From positions 1 to 38,736 of the forward strand of contig SVRJ01000022.1 of NCBI GenBank assembly GCA_015064885.1: DNA of 38,736 nucleotides, given 5' to 3'. The notes beneath the pieces were generated by a model that had not been told where the DNA came from, did not search any database, and saw only the letters and a program-made list of their open reading frames with translations. The DNA comes from Oscillospiraceae bacterium (GTDB taxonomy: Bacteria; Bacillota; Clostridia; Oscillospirales; CAG-272). The position numbers were made by a program, and so were the translations under genes. Below are positions 31,790 through 38,736 of this stretch, one piece after another. Every line of letters starts with the position of its first letter. The first letter of the stretch is position 1.

Positions 31790-31842
31790 AAACCTCCCTT
31801 TGTTTTTTGTGCCTTTATTATAGCACATTCAAAGGGAGGTTT
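31790..31842 (-). promoter_or_regulatory. vWA promoter element bracketed by a 13-base inverted repeat
   Basis: AAACCTCCCTTTG (31790-31802) and its reverse complement (31830-31842) flank 27 bases containing a TGTGCTATAAT extended -10 (TATAAT at 31822-31817). The arm at 31790-31802 contains the vWA ribosome binding site. Read-through RNA from the macro gene would contain both arms and could hide the site. RNA started at the internal promoter would lack the first arm. The hairpin is followed by TTTT and could also act as a terminator. Confidence 0.5.
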
Positions 31843-31867
31843 GGTCGCTTGACGGGAGACTTTTAGA

Positions 31868-32887
31868 TCAGCAACCGAGAAGCTGCTGGTCAAACTCAAA
31901 TAGCGCCTCGTTTATCTCAAATATATCGTAATTCCTGTTCAGAATAAAATAAAGAATTATCTTATCAAAAACGCTGCTGTGCGAGAGTGTGAAGCCAACG
32001 GTTGCGAGCAAGGCCTGCGCCGTATCCAGATCAAGCTTCAGGGATATCGCAAAGGCGATGACCGTTTGCTTTGAAGGACGGTAATCCTTGTTGCTCTTTA
32101 TTTTCGAAAACGTGCGCTTGTCAACGTTTGCCCTCTTGTAGCATTCAACGTCTGTCATTCCGCTTTTGTCGATCAGGTCGAACAACATTTCGCGGAAGCT
32201 CTTGTCCATACTCTTTACATAGTCCTTAAGCGACTTTTCTTTTATAAATTCGGGCACCTCGGATGCCATCATAGGCACCTCGTTACAGTTCACAGCCCTT
32301 GCAGACGAAAATTCCACAACTTTACCGTCGCAGTTAGCGTAATGATCCTCACCGTGTTCATCAACGTATTCGTCGTCTATAAACTCTTTTATATCGTCGA
32401 AAAGCCTTTTGCTGAAAGTATAAGAATCTTTGTCGTACACGCATATGTAGACAGTCATCTCGTTTTTAAATAAAAATTCGGTTATGGTCTGAACAGCAAA
32501 CTTCAACACCTGATCCTTCGGATATCCGTAAACGCCCGAGCTGATAAGCGGAAACGCCACCGAGCGGCACTTGTATTTTACCGCAAGCTTCAAAGACTCG
32601 ATATAGCATGATCTGAGAATTATGCTTTCACCGAGCAAGCCCCCGTTCCAGACAGGTCCCGACGTGTGTATCACGTACTTTGACGGTAGAGCGTATCCTC
32701 CCGTTATCTTTGCCTGCCCGAGTCCGAGAGGCGCGAGGGACGCGCATTCTGCGTCAAGACCTTCTCCCGCCACCGTATGTATAGCGAGATCCACACCGCT
32801 GTACCCCATCATTTCTTCGTTGGTCGTGTTTACTATAGCATCCACGCGCATCTTTGTTATATCCTGTCTTACTATCAAAAGCGGCAT
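31868..32887 (-). CDS. Macro domain protein with C-terminal helix-turn-helix-like region
   Basis: 339 residues. Residues 1-180 are a macro domain: IVNTTNEEM (Asn20), GVDLAIHTVAGEGL, and the ADP-ribose loop SSGVYGYPKD near 116. Macro domains bind or hydrolyse ADP-ribose and derivatives; the GVDLAIH block suggests a MacroD-like hydrolase. Residues about 225-339 form a separate helical region with an XRE-like or RNA-binding look (DKSGMTDVECYKRANVDKRT, then FSKIKSNKDYRPSKQTVIAF), ending in FDQQLLGC. First gene of the cassette, behind a good promoter. Fusion of the macro domain to this tail is, as I recall, recurrent in Firmicutes and not well studied. Confidence 0.88.
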   Translation of the reverse strand: MPLLIVRQDITKMRVDAIVNTTNEEMMGYSGVDLAIHTVAGEGLDAECASLAPLGLGQAKITGGYALPSKYVIHTSGPVWNGGLLGESIILRSCYIESLKLAVKYKCRSVAFPLISSGVYGYPKDQVLKFAVQTITEFLFKNEMTVYICVYDKDSYTFSKRLFDDIKEFIDDEYVDEHGEDHYANCDGKVVEFSSARAVNCNEVPMMASEVPEFIKEKSLKDYVKSMDKSFREMLFDLIDKSGMTDVECYKRANVDKRTFSKIKSNKDYRPSKQTVIAFAISLKLDLDTAQALLATVGFTLSHSSVFDKIILYFILNRNYDIFEINEALFEFDQQLLGC

Positions 32888-32963
32888 ATTCTTTTCTCCT
32901 CAATAAAATATCGCGATCTGTTTTTCCACGTACGTTTTACTGCCGTATTAACGCGTGTACTCT

Positions 32964-32992
32964 ATTATAGCACATACTTTTATATTTTTCAA
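32964..32992 (-). promoter_or_regulatory. Promoter of the macro/vWA/ADP-ribosylglycohydrolase cassette
   Basis: TTGAAA (32992-32987), 17-base spacer, TATAAT (32969-32964) in the context ATGTGCTATAATA, the same -10 surroundings as the vWA promoter. Confidence 0.8.
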
Positions 32993-33049
32993 GCCCCAAA
33001 CAAAATCATTTTATTTATTTTTCATACCAAATTTAAGCCCCACCAAAAA

Positions 33050-33079
33050 GCATCCCCGCCGAAAAATCGGCGGGGATGC
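33050..33079 (-). terminator. Intrinsic terminator of the PHP lipoprotein gene
   Basis: GCATCCCCGCCGA pairs perfectly over 13 bases with TCGGCGGGGATGC around a 4-base loop; the minus strand continues CTTTTTGG. Confidence 0.9.
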
Positions 33080-33100
33080 ATCAATAATGTGCAAAAAGCT

Positions 33101-35698
33101 TTACTGTGTGACAGTCCTCGGCACTTGAGCAACGTCAAAAGCGCCCGGAGTTGGAGTGACGTTAGATTTTTCGACCTTGGCGGTCATGGTGTAGTCGGTA
33201 GGATAATTATACATAATAGATCTATCCTTGTTTACGTTTGATACACCGCCCCAGTTATACCATACACGGCCTATCGTAGTAGTTCCCGAGAGAAGCTCGA
33301 GCTGGACCGGCTTTGCATGCGGAATATTTGCCCCGACGACCTTTACAATATCCTTGCCTTCAACAAGATTCGTTCCGAAGTGCTTGTTGAAATCGGCAAC
33401 TGTAAGCTTGCTTCCTTCGGGAACCACCCACAATACTATAGCAGAGTGAGGCTGTACGGTTCCTTTCAGCTTCCAAGTGTTATTTTTAAGGGCATCTGCC
33501 TTTATTCCGGCACTCTTATAGTACTGAATGCTACAGGAGGAAAGGTTTATGGGAGAGTCGCTGTTATTATACAGCTCGATAAATTCAAATGCATCGAAGG
33601 AGCTTCCCGACGTGGACGGATGTATCTCGGTAAAATACAAGCACGAGATCTCTATGTATTTAACTGCTCCGTAATTCTTTCCGTTCTGCGTAGCCTTGAC
33701 ATCTGCATAAACGCGAGGCGCGGAATAAATATATCTTACGTCGGCATACACCTGCACGGTAGCACCGGGGGCTATATCCCCTACCTTTACCGATCGTGCC
33801 GGTGTTATCCTTGCCGTTGGGAATCCCGTCACAGCGGTAAGGTAAAAATCAACCGTAACGTTTGTCATAACCTCGTTTGTATGATTGGTCACGTTAGCGC
33901 ATATGCGATAATCGTCGGTGCTGTTATTGTTGATAACAAGCTCCTGGGAAATGCTGTCGACAGTAATGTGCTCGCGGTTTTCTATCCAGATTGGAGCGGT
34001 GTATGCCCATATACTGCCCGATTCGACCTTGATATAATAATAATCGTAATACGGAGGAAGATCGACCTCAAGCGTATATTCTTTAGCCGTACCAACTGCC
34101 TTCTGATAAACTATGATACCGTCCTCGGCAATAATTGATATTACACCGAGTCCCTTTGACTTCTCTGTTGAAAGCTGAACGTTGAAATGCAGATTGTCCG
34201 GGTTATCAAGTCTGCTTCCCATCCATTCGTCATTTATCTTGTAATATATCTTGAGCGTACGGTCGGACGTAGTATACGTGCGGTTTTTATTGAATGCCTC
34301 TACTACGTTCTGACGAGTAAGAGCCGGAGCAAGCACGTAGCCGCAATGCTCACTTGCATTACCCCAGTTAGCACTGTGGTTATCCTCGTTGTATACCGGA
34401 GAAACGTGCCATCCCTTAGTCAGCGAAAGCGCATACTCGTAGTTTGCGGCGTATACGTTTTTGATCTCGCTGAGATTAAGCACCTTGTCTGTCTCGGGAC
34501 TGTAAAGATCATATTCCATAAAGTTTCCCCACGTGTAGCCGGGATGATTGAACATTACCACCGTGTCGGCATTACGCGCCATTTCCTTATAGAAGAACTT
34601 CAGAGCAAGCGAGCGGCCGGTGAGTGATGAACGGTTGATCGTATTAAGATGACCGTAATACCCGGTGCTGATGTTGTAGGTCTGCTCGTATCCGTAAAGC
34701 GCAACGAAATTGCCCGGATCGTTGAACTCATCCGCGTTGGGAATATGCTTTTCCTGATATACACTGTTCTTAAACGAGTCGGAGTGGTCTGTTACAGAAA
34801 AGAAGTCAAGCTTTGCAACGTCTCTCGCATATGCGTACGCTTCCTTTACCGTCTCCTTACCGTCCGAATCCGACGTATGAGCGTGTACCTCACCGGCATA
34901 GAGGTTCATTACCGAACCGTCACCGCATGAGAACGTGGTTTCAAATACCTCTACGTCACCTCTGTCATCCGTAAGCGCAAGCAGAACGGTATGATCTCCC
35001 GCCTCGACCGTGTGCCCGGTAAGAGTAACAGCTCCCTTTTCCCATACGGCCTTGTCAGTGACGTCCTCGCCGTTAATAAACATACGGCAATTTTCAAGAT
35101 CGACGAGCGCACGGTTGAAGGTGTACGCAAGAGAAGGAGTGTATATATCCTCATAATAGTAGTACTTTTCAGGATACTGTGATATTACGTCGGGCCCCTC
35201 TCCGGATGAAAAGGACAATTCCTCATCAACTACAAGATATCCGTCCTTTACGCAAAACGCTTTAAAATAGTTTACCGCGTCAAGAACAGTGTCCTTCGAA
35301 ATTCCGCACAGCTTTATAACCTTGCCGTCAAGCTGTACACTGTAATGCGACTCAAGTGAACTGTCCGGTGCGGATATGAGTATCTGATATTCGGTAGAAG
35401 CAGCCTCGCTTGCAGAAACGGTAAGCGCCGCATTCGGAACTACCGAATTTATATATGCCGCCAAAGCCTCCGCAGAGCCTTTAAGCTCACTGCTTGATGC
35501 GGGATAGGTTACCGTGCATATTGTGGAAAGATCGTGACCCGCAAGAATTATCCCGTCGGGGAGGACGGTCGCAGGCGTAGTCTCAACGGCTTCCGTCGTC
35601 TCCGGTGGATCCTGCTCGGTATTCCTACAGGATACAAAGAGAAGCAACACCAATATCATTGAGATCGTAAACAGTAATTTTTTCCTTGAAGTGATCAT
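33101..35698 (-). CDS. Lipoprotein with PHP/CehA-like metallohydrolase and lamin-tail domains
   Basis: 865 residues. The signal peptide has lipobox FVSC (Cys24). Residues about 55-170 resemble the alpha/beta N-terminal domain of surface glycoside-type lipoproteins. A PHP-type metal centre follows: EVHAHTSDSDG (His272, His274), VTDHSDSF near 302 and FNHPGYTW near 404, placing it with CehA/McbA-like phosphoesterases or esterases. Two beta-sandwich-like regions follow. The C-terminal lamin-tail domain (about 688-800) has YFTEIHPSTS, EFIELYNNSDSPINLSS and IVLWV. The substrate is unknown; a secreted phosphodiester-, phosphate- or polymer-degrading role is likely. ATG at 35698 follows AGGAGG. Monocistronic. 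Confidence 0.87.
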   Translation of the reverse strand: MITSRKKLLFTISMILVLLLFVSCRNTEQDPPETTEAVETTPATVLPDGIILAGHDLSTICTVTYPASSSELKGSAEALAAYINSVVPNAALTVSASEAASTEYQILISAPDSSLESHYSVQLDGKVIKLCGISKDTVLDAVNYFKAFCVKDGYLVVDEELSFSSGEGPDVISQYPEKYYYYEDIYTPSLAYTFNRALVDLENCRMFINGEDVTDKAVWEKGAVTLTGHTVEAGDHTVLLALTDDRGDVEVFETTFSCGDGSVMNLYAGEVHAHTSDSDGKETVKEAYAYARDVAKLDFFSVTDHSDSFKNSVYQEKHIPNADEFNDPGNFVALYGYEQTYNISTGYYGHLNTINRSSLTGRSLALKFFYKEMARNADTVVMFNHPGYTWGNFMEYDLYSPETDKVLNLSEIKNVYAANYEYALSLTKGWHVSPVYNEDNHSANWGNASEHCGYVLAPALTRQNVVEAFNKNRTYTTSDRTLKIYYKINDEWMGSRLDNPDNLHFNVQLSTEKSKGLGVISIIAEDGIIVYQKAVGTAKEYTLEVDLPPYYDYYYIKVESGSIWAYTAPIWIENREHITVDSISQELVINNNSTDDYRICANVTNHTNEVMTNVTVDFYLTAVTGFPTARITPARSVKVGDIAPGATVQVYADVRYIYSAPRVYADVKATQNGKNYGAVKYIEISCLYFTEIHPSTSGSSFDAFEFIELYNNSDSPINLSSCSIQYYKSAGIKADALKNNTWKLKGTVQPHSAIVLWVVPEGSKLTVADFNKHFGTNLVEGKDIVKVVGANIPHAKPVQLELLSGTTTIGRVWYNWGGVSNVNKDRSIMYNYPTDYTMTAKVEKSNVTPTPGAFDVAQVPRTVTQ

Positions 35699-35728
35699 AG
35701 TCTGCCTCCTGAAGCTGTACTTTATCTA

Positions 35729-35757
35729 ATTATATCATACAACATACGATATGTCAA
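35729..35757 (-). promoter_or_regulatory. Consensus promoter of the PHP lipoprotein gene
   Basis: TTGACA (35757-35752), 17-base spacer, TATAAT (35734-35729). Confidence 0.85.
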
Positions 35758-35848
35758 TGCTTTTGTGCAATATTATATTATAGTTCCGCACAATTTTAAT
35801 ATTTTTTAGTCAAATAACGAATACGTAAAGAAAACAAACGAATAAAAA

Positions 35849-35874
35849 GCAGCCTCACCGAGTGGTGGGGCTGC
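35849..35874 (-). terminator. Intrinsic terminator of the TIR-protein gene
   Basis: GCAGCCTCACC and GGTGGGGCTGC pair over 11 bases with one imperfect pair and a 4-base loop; the minus strand continues TTTTTATTCG. Confidence 0.8.
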
Positions 35875-35894
35875 GTAGATTTGCTCTGAAAAGA

Positions 35895-37862
35895 CTATTT
35901 GTAATTATCAATAATTCGAGAAATTGTTCCGTTATTTTTAAGTTTAGATATTGCTGCATTTATAGCTGAGCTAAGTCCGCCGGATCCTTTCTTGGTGTAT
36001 ACTATATACTCCCAATCAGGCTCGGAAAACATTCCTATAGAAGGCTCAGCAGATTTATTACGTTCTTCAGTTTCTTGCATACCGATTATGCAATCAACCT
36101 CACTTTGTATAAGACTATTATACATATCTGAAAATTCATAATCTTCAAACTCAATGGTAAGCCCAAGCTCGGTTGCTATAGCTTTCATTATATCAATCTC
36201 AATTCCTTTAAACTCACCATTTTCTATATACTCATATGGCTCATAATCCGCACAAACAGCTACTTGAAGAACACCGCTTTTTACCGTTTGTATGGAAGAA
36301 GAGAAATATGTGTTTTCTTCTTTGTAATTTATACTAGAAATATAACACAACGAAAATCCGTAGTCGTTCTCAATAATCGCACAGTCTCCCACTTTACGTT
36401 CAGAAGAAAAGCACCAATTTTCAATTTCTTCGATAAATTCTCCGGGGGTAATAACATAGAGTTTTCCTCCACCCTCTTCGGCACCGTATTCGTCCATAAG
36501 AGCAATAATAGAACTTTCAGAGGCAGAGCCACTTTCCCACGAAGCAAGAACAAAGTCTGCAGTAAATTTATCTGAAAAAGTTATTGTTCTTATACCTATA
36601 CTTTTAATAATGGTCTGATTATTTGATGTTACTGAATTCTCTTCTGAAACATCCGGAGTTATTACCTCGCTCGCATCTGTTATATCAGCCTTCTCTGTAA
36701 GCGAACTTATTAAAATTCCTATTATACCAATAGAGAGAGCTACAACAACACAAAGAACTGTAAGCACTCGAAGTCTGTTATTCTTTTGAGGAATAGCTCG
36801 TATAGGATGTATAGTATTTATTGGATTTTCTTTTTTTGCTACTATCGGAGCTACAACCGAGGCATCGTCAATCTCGTATATTCGATTTACTACCTCTTCC
36901 GGTGATAGGGCATATTCAAGACCTGAAAAAAATTCTTTCAAAATTTTTTCGGCAATCGGCTGTGAGCTCTCATTGTCGAGACGGTATTCGATACGCTTCT
37001 TTTTATACTTATCGGGAATGCTTAAGTAATTTTGCCTGTATTCAAGAGGTGAGTTTTGTATATCATGATTTTTAGCATACTTAAGTTCTACTTTAAGCGC
37101 ATCACATTCCATATTCCTTGAATTCACCGAAGAAACGAATACTATCCATTTGCAATTATCCATGGCCTCACGAATAGCTGCATCGTAATTTTGTACAGCA
37201 CCGCGTCCATGTCTTAGGTTTCGTGCAGCTACAAAACAGTCAAGACTATTATCCTCAAGATATTCAACAAGCTCTTCAACTTGCTTCATATCCTTACTTG
37301 AATATACAACAAAAACATCCCTAGGCACACTAGTTTCATACATACCTGAATTAACTTTTACCATTTCATCAGATATAGCTGTTGACAACACCTCAAACTT
37401 ATGCATATCCGTATTCTTATAGGCTCTTTCAATAAGATTCTGAAGCGGAAGTGCATATTCAGAACGCATTGATTTTATAATGTACGAAACGATACCGTCA
37501 ATATATACAGAATTGACTTTCTCATCTATATCTCTTATTGCTACACAAATATCTTTAGTAGTACCCCTGTTTGCAGTATAATAGAACCTTGCCATAAAGT
37601 CTTCGGGCAGTATCTCTTTGATACGCATACATATGTTGCATATCTGATCACTGTCAATGTATTTCGAATTAAGAACATCATAAAGACTTCTACGAAGATT
37701 GGCAACCGTCTCCCTCTTCATTTCATCAAGAAGGTGATGTAGCATTTCTTCTTCCTTCTTAACATTTTGATCTTCATATGTATTCCCGCAATATTTACAC
37801 AGCCACACATTATTTTCATTTATCAAAGTGCCCCCGCAGGTTTTACAGATGTGATAATTCAT
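35895..37862 (-). CDS. Zinc ribbon - TIR - transmembrane - PpiC-like - SBP3 receptor-like protein
   Basis: 655 residues. Domains in order: zinc ribbon (Cys6, Cys9, Cys22, Cys25); a helical linker of about 145 residues; TIR domain about 181-265 with VFVVYSSKD, the BB-loop-like FVAARNLRHGRG, and VSSVNSRN before Glu252/Glu259; a basic stretch and one membrane helix about 364-388; a Ser/Thr linker; a PpiC-like segment about 430-512 with WESGSASES, VITPGEF, WCFSSERKVGD and YGFSLCYI; and a solute-binding family 3 region about 530-655 with YEPYEYIENGEFKGIEIDI. The topology puts the TIR inside and the binding modules outside. Bacterial TIR domains can cleave NAD+; activity here is unproven. The gene is AT-rich. 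Similar zinc-ribbon TIR proteins exist in Clostridia with other C-termini. Confidence 0.85.
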   Translation of the reverse strand: MNYHICKTCGGTLINENNVWLCKYCGNTYEDQNVKKEEEMLHHLLDEMKRETVANLRRSLYDVLNSKYIDSDQICNICMRIKEILPEDFMARFYYTANRGTTKDICVAIRDIDEKVNSVYIDGIVSYIIKSMRSEYALPLQNLIERAYKNTDMHKFEVLSTAISDEMVKVNSGMYETSVPRDVFVVYSSKDMKQVEELVEYLEDNSLDCFVAARNLRHGRGAVQNYDAAIREAMDNCKWIVFVSSVNSRNMECDALKVELKYAKNHDIQNSPLEYRQNYLSIPDKYKKKRIEYRLDNESSQPIAEKILKEFFSGLEYALSPEEVVNRIYEIDDASVVAPIVAKKENPINTIHPIRAIPQKNNRLRVLTVLCVVVALSIGIIGILISSLTEKADITDASEVITPDVSEENSVTSNNQTIIKSIGIRTITFSDKFTADFVLASWESGSASESSIIALMDEYGAEEGGGKLYVITPGEFIEEIENWCFSSERKVGDCAIIENDYGFSLCYISSINYKEENTYFSSSIQTVKSGVLQVAVCADYEPYEYIENGEFKGIEIDIMKAIATELGLTIEFEDYEFSDMYNSLIQSEVDCIIGMQETEERNKSAEPSIGMFSEPDWEYIVYTKKGSGGLSSAINAAISKLKNNGTISRIIDNYK

Positions 37863-37955
37863 TATAGAGTTCCTTCTTCCTTTGAGTTAAACACCCAAAC
37901 TTTATCTATACAGTTTGTTAATATTAAAATGAGAGAATTGAATTTTGAAAAAACA

Positions 37956-37977
37956 GCCCAAAACAAATATTTCGGGC
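37956..37977 (-). terminator. Intrinsic terminator upstream of the TIR-protein gene
   Basis: On the minus strand GCCCGAAAT pairs with GTTTTGGGC (two G-U pairs) around a 4-base loop and is followed by TGTTTTTTC. It would stop read-through from the gene at 38305 and isolate the TIR gene. Confidence 0.65.
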
Positions 37978-38048
37978 CGCTAAATAATCATATTATCAAT
38001 TAAGTAACCTTCGGAAGAAAGGCGGTGTTCCCTTCTTCCGAAAGCGTT

Positions 38049-38069
38049 TCGTATCAAACTCGTATCAAA
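38049..38069 (+). repeat. Tandem TCGTATCAAA pair, 11-base period
   Basis: TCGTATCAAA at 38049-38058 and 38060-38069. A matching GTATCA pair with the same 11-base period lies at 38283-38299. Confidence 0.6.
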
Positions 38070-38114
38070 AGATTTTATAAGCCGATTTAATACGTCAAAA
38101 AACGCAGAGAATGC

Positions 38115-38142
38115 GAGATTTTAAGAGATTTTGCGAGGTTTT
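38115..38142 (+). repeat. Three GAGRTTTT copies with a 10-base period
   Basis: GAGATTTT at 38115, GAGATTTT at 38125 and GAGGTTTT at 38135, so the copies fall on the same face of the helix. Confidence 0.6.
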
Positions 38143-38304
38143 GACAACCTCCAAACCGCTTGCTCCTTATTTCCACTCGCTTAAATTAGCATTATAATGA
38201 GTGAATTGAGGTATTTCCGCGCGGTTTTGCGGGGGATTTGACTGCCTTTTTCCGCTTTATCTATGTCGTCTACGAAAAAACGGTATCATAGTGGTATCAG
38301 CAAA

Positions 38305-38736
38305 TTACTGATAGAACTTATCAAATAATTCGTTGGCTTTGTCTTCAGATATTTGGGTTTGAGTGATTGTAGCCTTGCCATTCTTTACCTGGATGTCAAT
38401 CTGTAAATCAAAATCCAAATAATAAACGGTACGATTATAATCTGCGGGAGAGAAAGAGTTTACATATTCTATAAGAGCAATTGCTGCCTTTTTGGCAAAA
38501 TCATTCTGTTGTTCAGCACCTATATGAACAACCCCCATACCGTAAACGGTCAATATGACACTTTCTCCGTTATCTGCGGTAGCACGAATAATATAATTAA
38601 AAGAGTTTTCATAATTTTCACTCGTGTATTCAGGCTGACCGAATGCGGAAAGCAGCTTTCCTTCTGCTATTGCGGCATCTTCTTGCGATTCCATTTCTCC
38701 GAAATCCATAAAATACGAGCTGCCACCCATTAAGTT
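38305..38736 (-). CDS. Unknown protein, C-terminal part, cut by the window edge
   Basis: 143 codons are visible and the frame stays open to the right edge (Asn-Leu precede the first Met at 38730), so the true start probably lies outside. The visible part has alternating strands and helices: an N-terminal YFMDFGEMESQEDAAI, a stretch of beta strands SVILTVYGMGVVHIGA, a helix AKKAAIALIEYVNSF and a C-terminal charged helix. No family is recognised and no signal peptide can be judged. The base composition is AT-rich like the TIR gene. A terminator lies about 330 bases downstream. Confidence 0.55.
   Translation of the reverse strand, partial: NLMGGSSYFMDFGEMESQEDAAIAEGKLLSAFGQPEYTSENYENSFNYIIRATADNGESVILTVYGMGVVHIGAEQQNDFAKKAAIALIEYVNSFSPADYNRTVYYLDFDLQIDIQVKNGKATITQTQISEDKANELFDKFYQ

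Larger units (their letters stand above)
37863..38304. other. 442-base AT-rich intergenic region with terminator, stem and phased repeats
   Basis: No gene recognised. It holds a minus-strand terminator (37956-37977), a stem TTCGGAAGAA / TTCTTCCGAA (38010-38042), two GTATCA pairs with an 11-base period (38051/38062 and 38283/38294), and three GAGRTTTT copies with a 10-base period (38115, 38125, 38135). Short broken frames on the minus strand do not match anything I recognise. It could be the remains of a recombination or integration site, or a regulator-binding region. Confidence 0.5.

Noticed and set aside
37985-38304. Decayed tyrosine recombinase or integrase gene
   Set aside because: The repeats suggest a recombination site, but the minus-strand frames are short and interrupted and show none of the catalytic R-H-R-Y motifs.

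Overview
The window looks like a chromosomal contig from an anaerobic, probably gut-dwelling, low-to-mid GC Firmicute of class Clostridia (Oscillospirales/Christensenellales-like; the exact order cannot be fixed by eye). Supporting signs are SpoVG, Hsp33, a MetH without a reactivation domain, BspA-type leucine-rich lipoproteins, many classical TTGACA-N17-TATAAT promoters, strong GGAGG ribosome binding sites and short intrinsic terminators. Most genes are on the minus strand. No rRNA, tRNA, CRISPR array or insertion sequence was seen.

Layout. 1-334: 5' end of lepA. 628-1930: an oxidoreductase behind an operator-like repeat, then a 47-residue Cys-rich membrane peptide. 2101-3680: a tandem class II aldolase protein and a divergent DUF6472-like protein. 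3682-8670: a minus-strand operon, murC - methyltransferase - HTH protein - hslO - ComEC-like hydrolase. 8881-10704: spoVG, a phosphodiesterase and a diacylglycerol-kinase-like gene. 10939-13584: alaS. 13755-20533: three consecutive ECF sigma factor/membrane protein pairs, each with an ATGA overlap; the middle operon also carries a BspA-type lipoprotein. 20693-24877: a cysK-metF-metH sulfur amino acid operon behind a structured leader. 25052-28052: a serine hydrolase and a lipoprotein, each with its own promoter. 28393-29906: Lrp regulator, RNA polymerase alpha-CTD-like protein and two AT-rich small genes. 30081-32887: a macro domain / vWA / ADP-ribosylglycohydrolase cassette. 33101-35698: a PHP-type hydrolase lipoprotein with a lamin-tail domain. 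35895-38736: an AT-rich segment with a multidomain TIR protein, a repeat-rich intergenic region and a truncated unknown gene.

The strongest candidate for something undescribed is the 655-residue protein at 35895-37862. It reads as zinc ribbon - helical region - TIR - transmembrane helix - PpiC-like segment - a family 3 solute-binding domain reduced to lobe 1. That is the layout of a single-chain receptor joining an outside ligand-binding or protein-sensing part to a cytoplasmic TIR (possible NADase) effector. The nearby macro domain and ADP-ribosylglycohydrolase genes act on ADP-ribose chemistry, but a link between the two loci is only inference. Second in interest are the three sigma/anti-sigma-like modules, two of which share a -35/-10-like motif with the same 20-base spacing upstream of their sigma genes.
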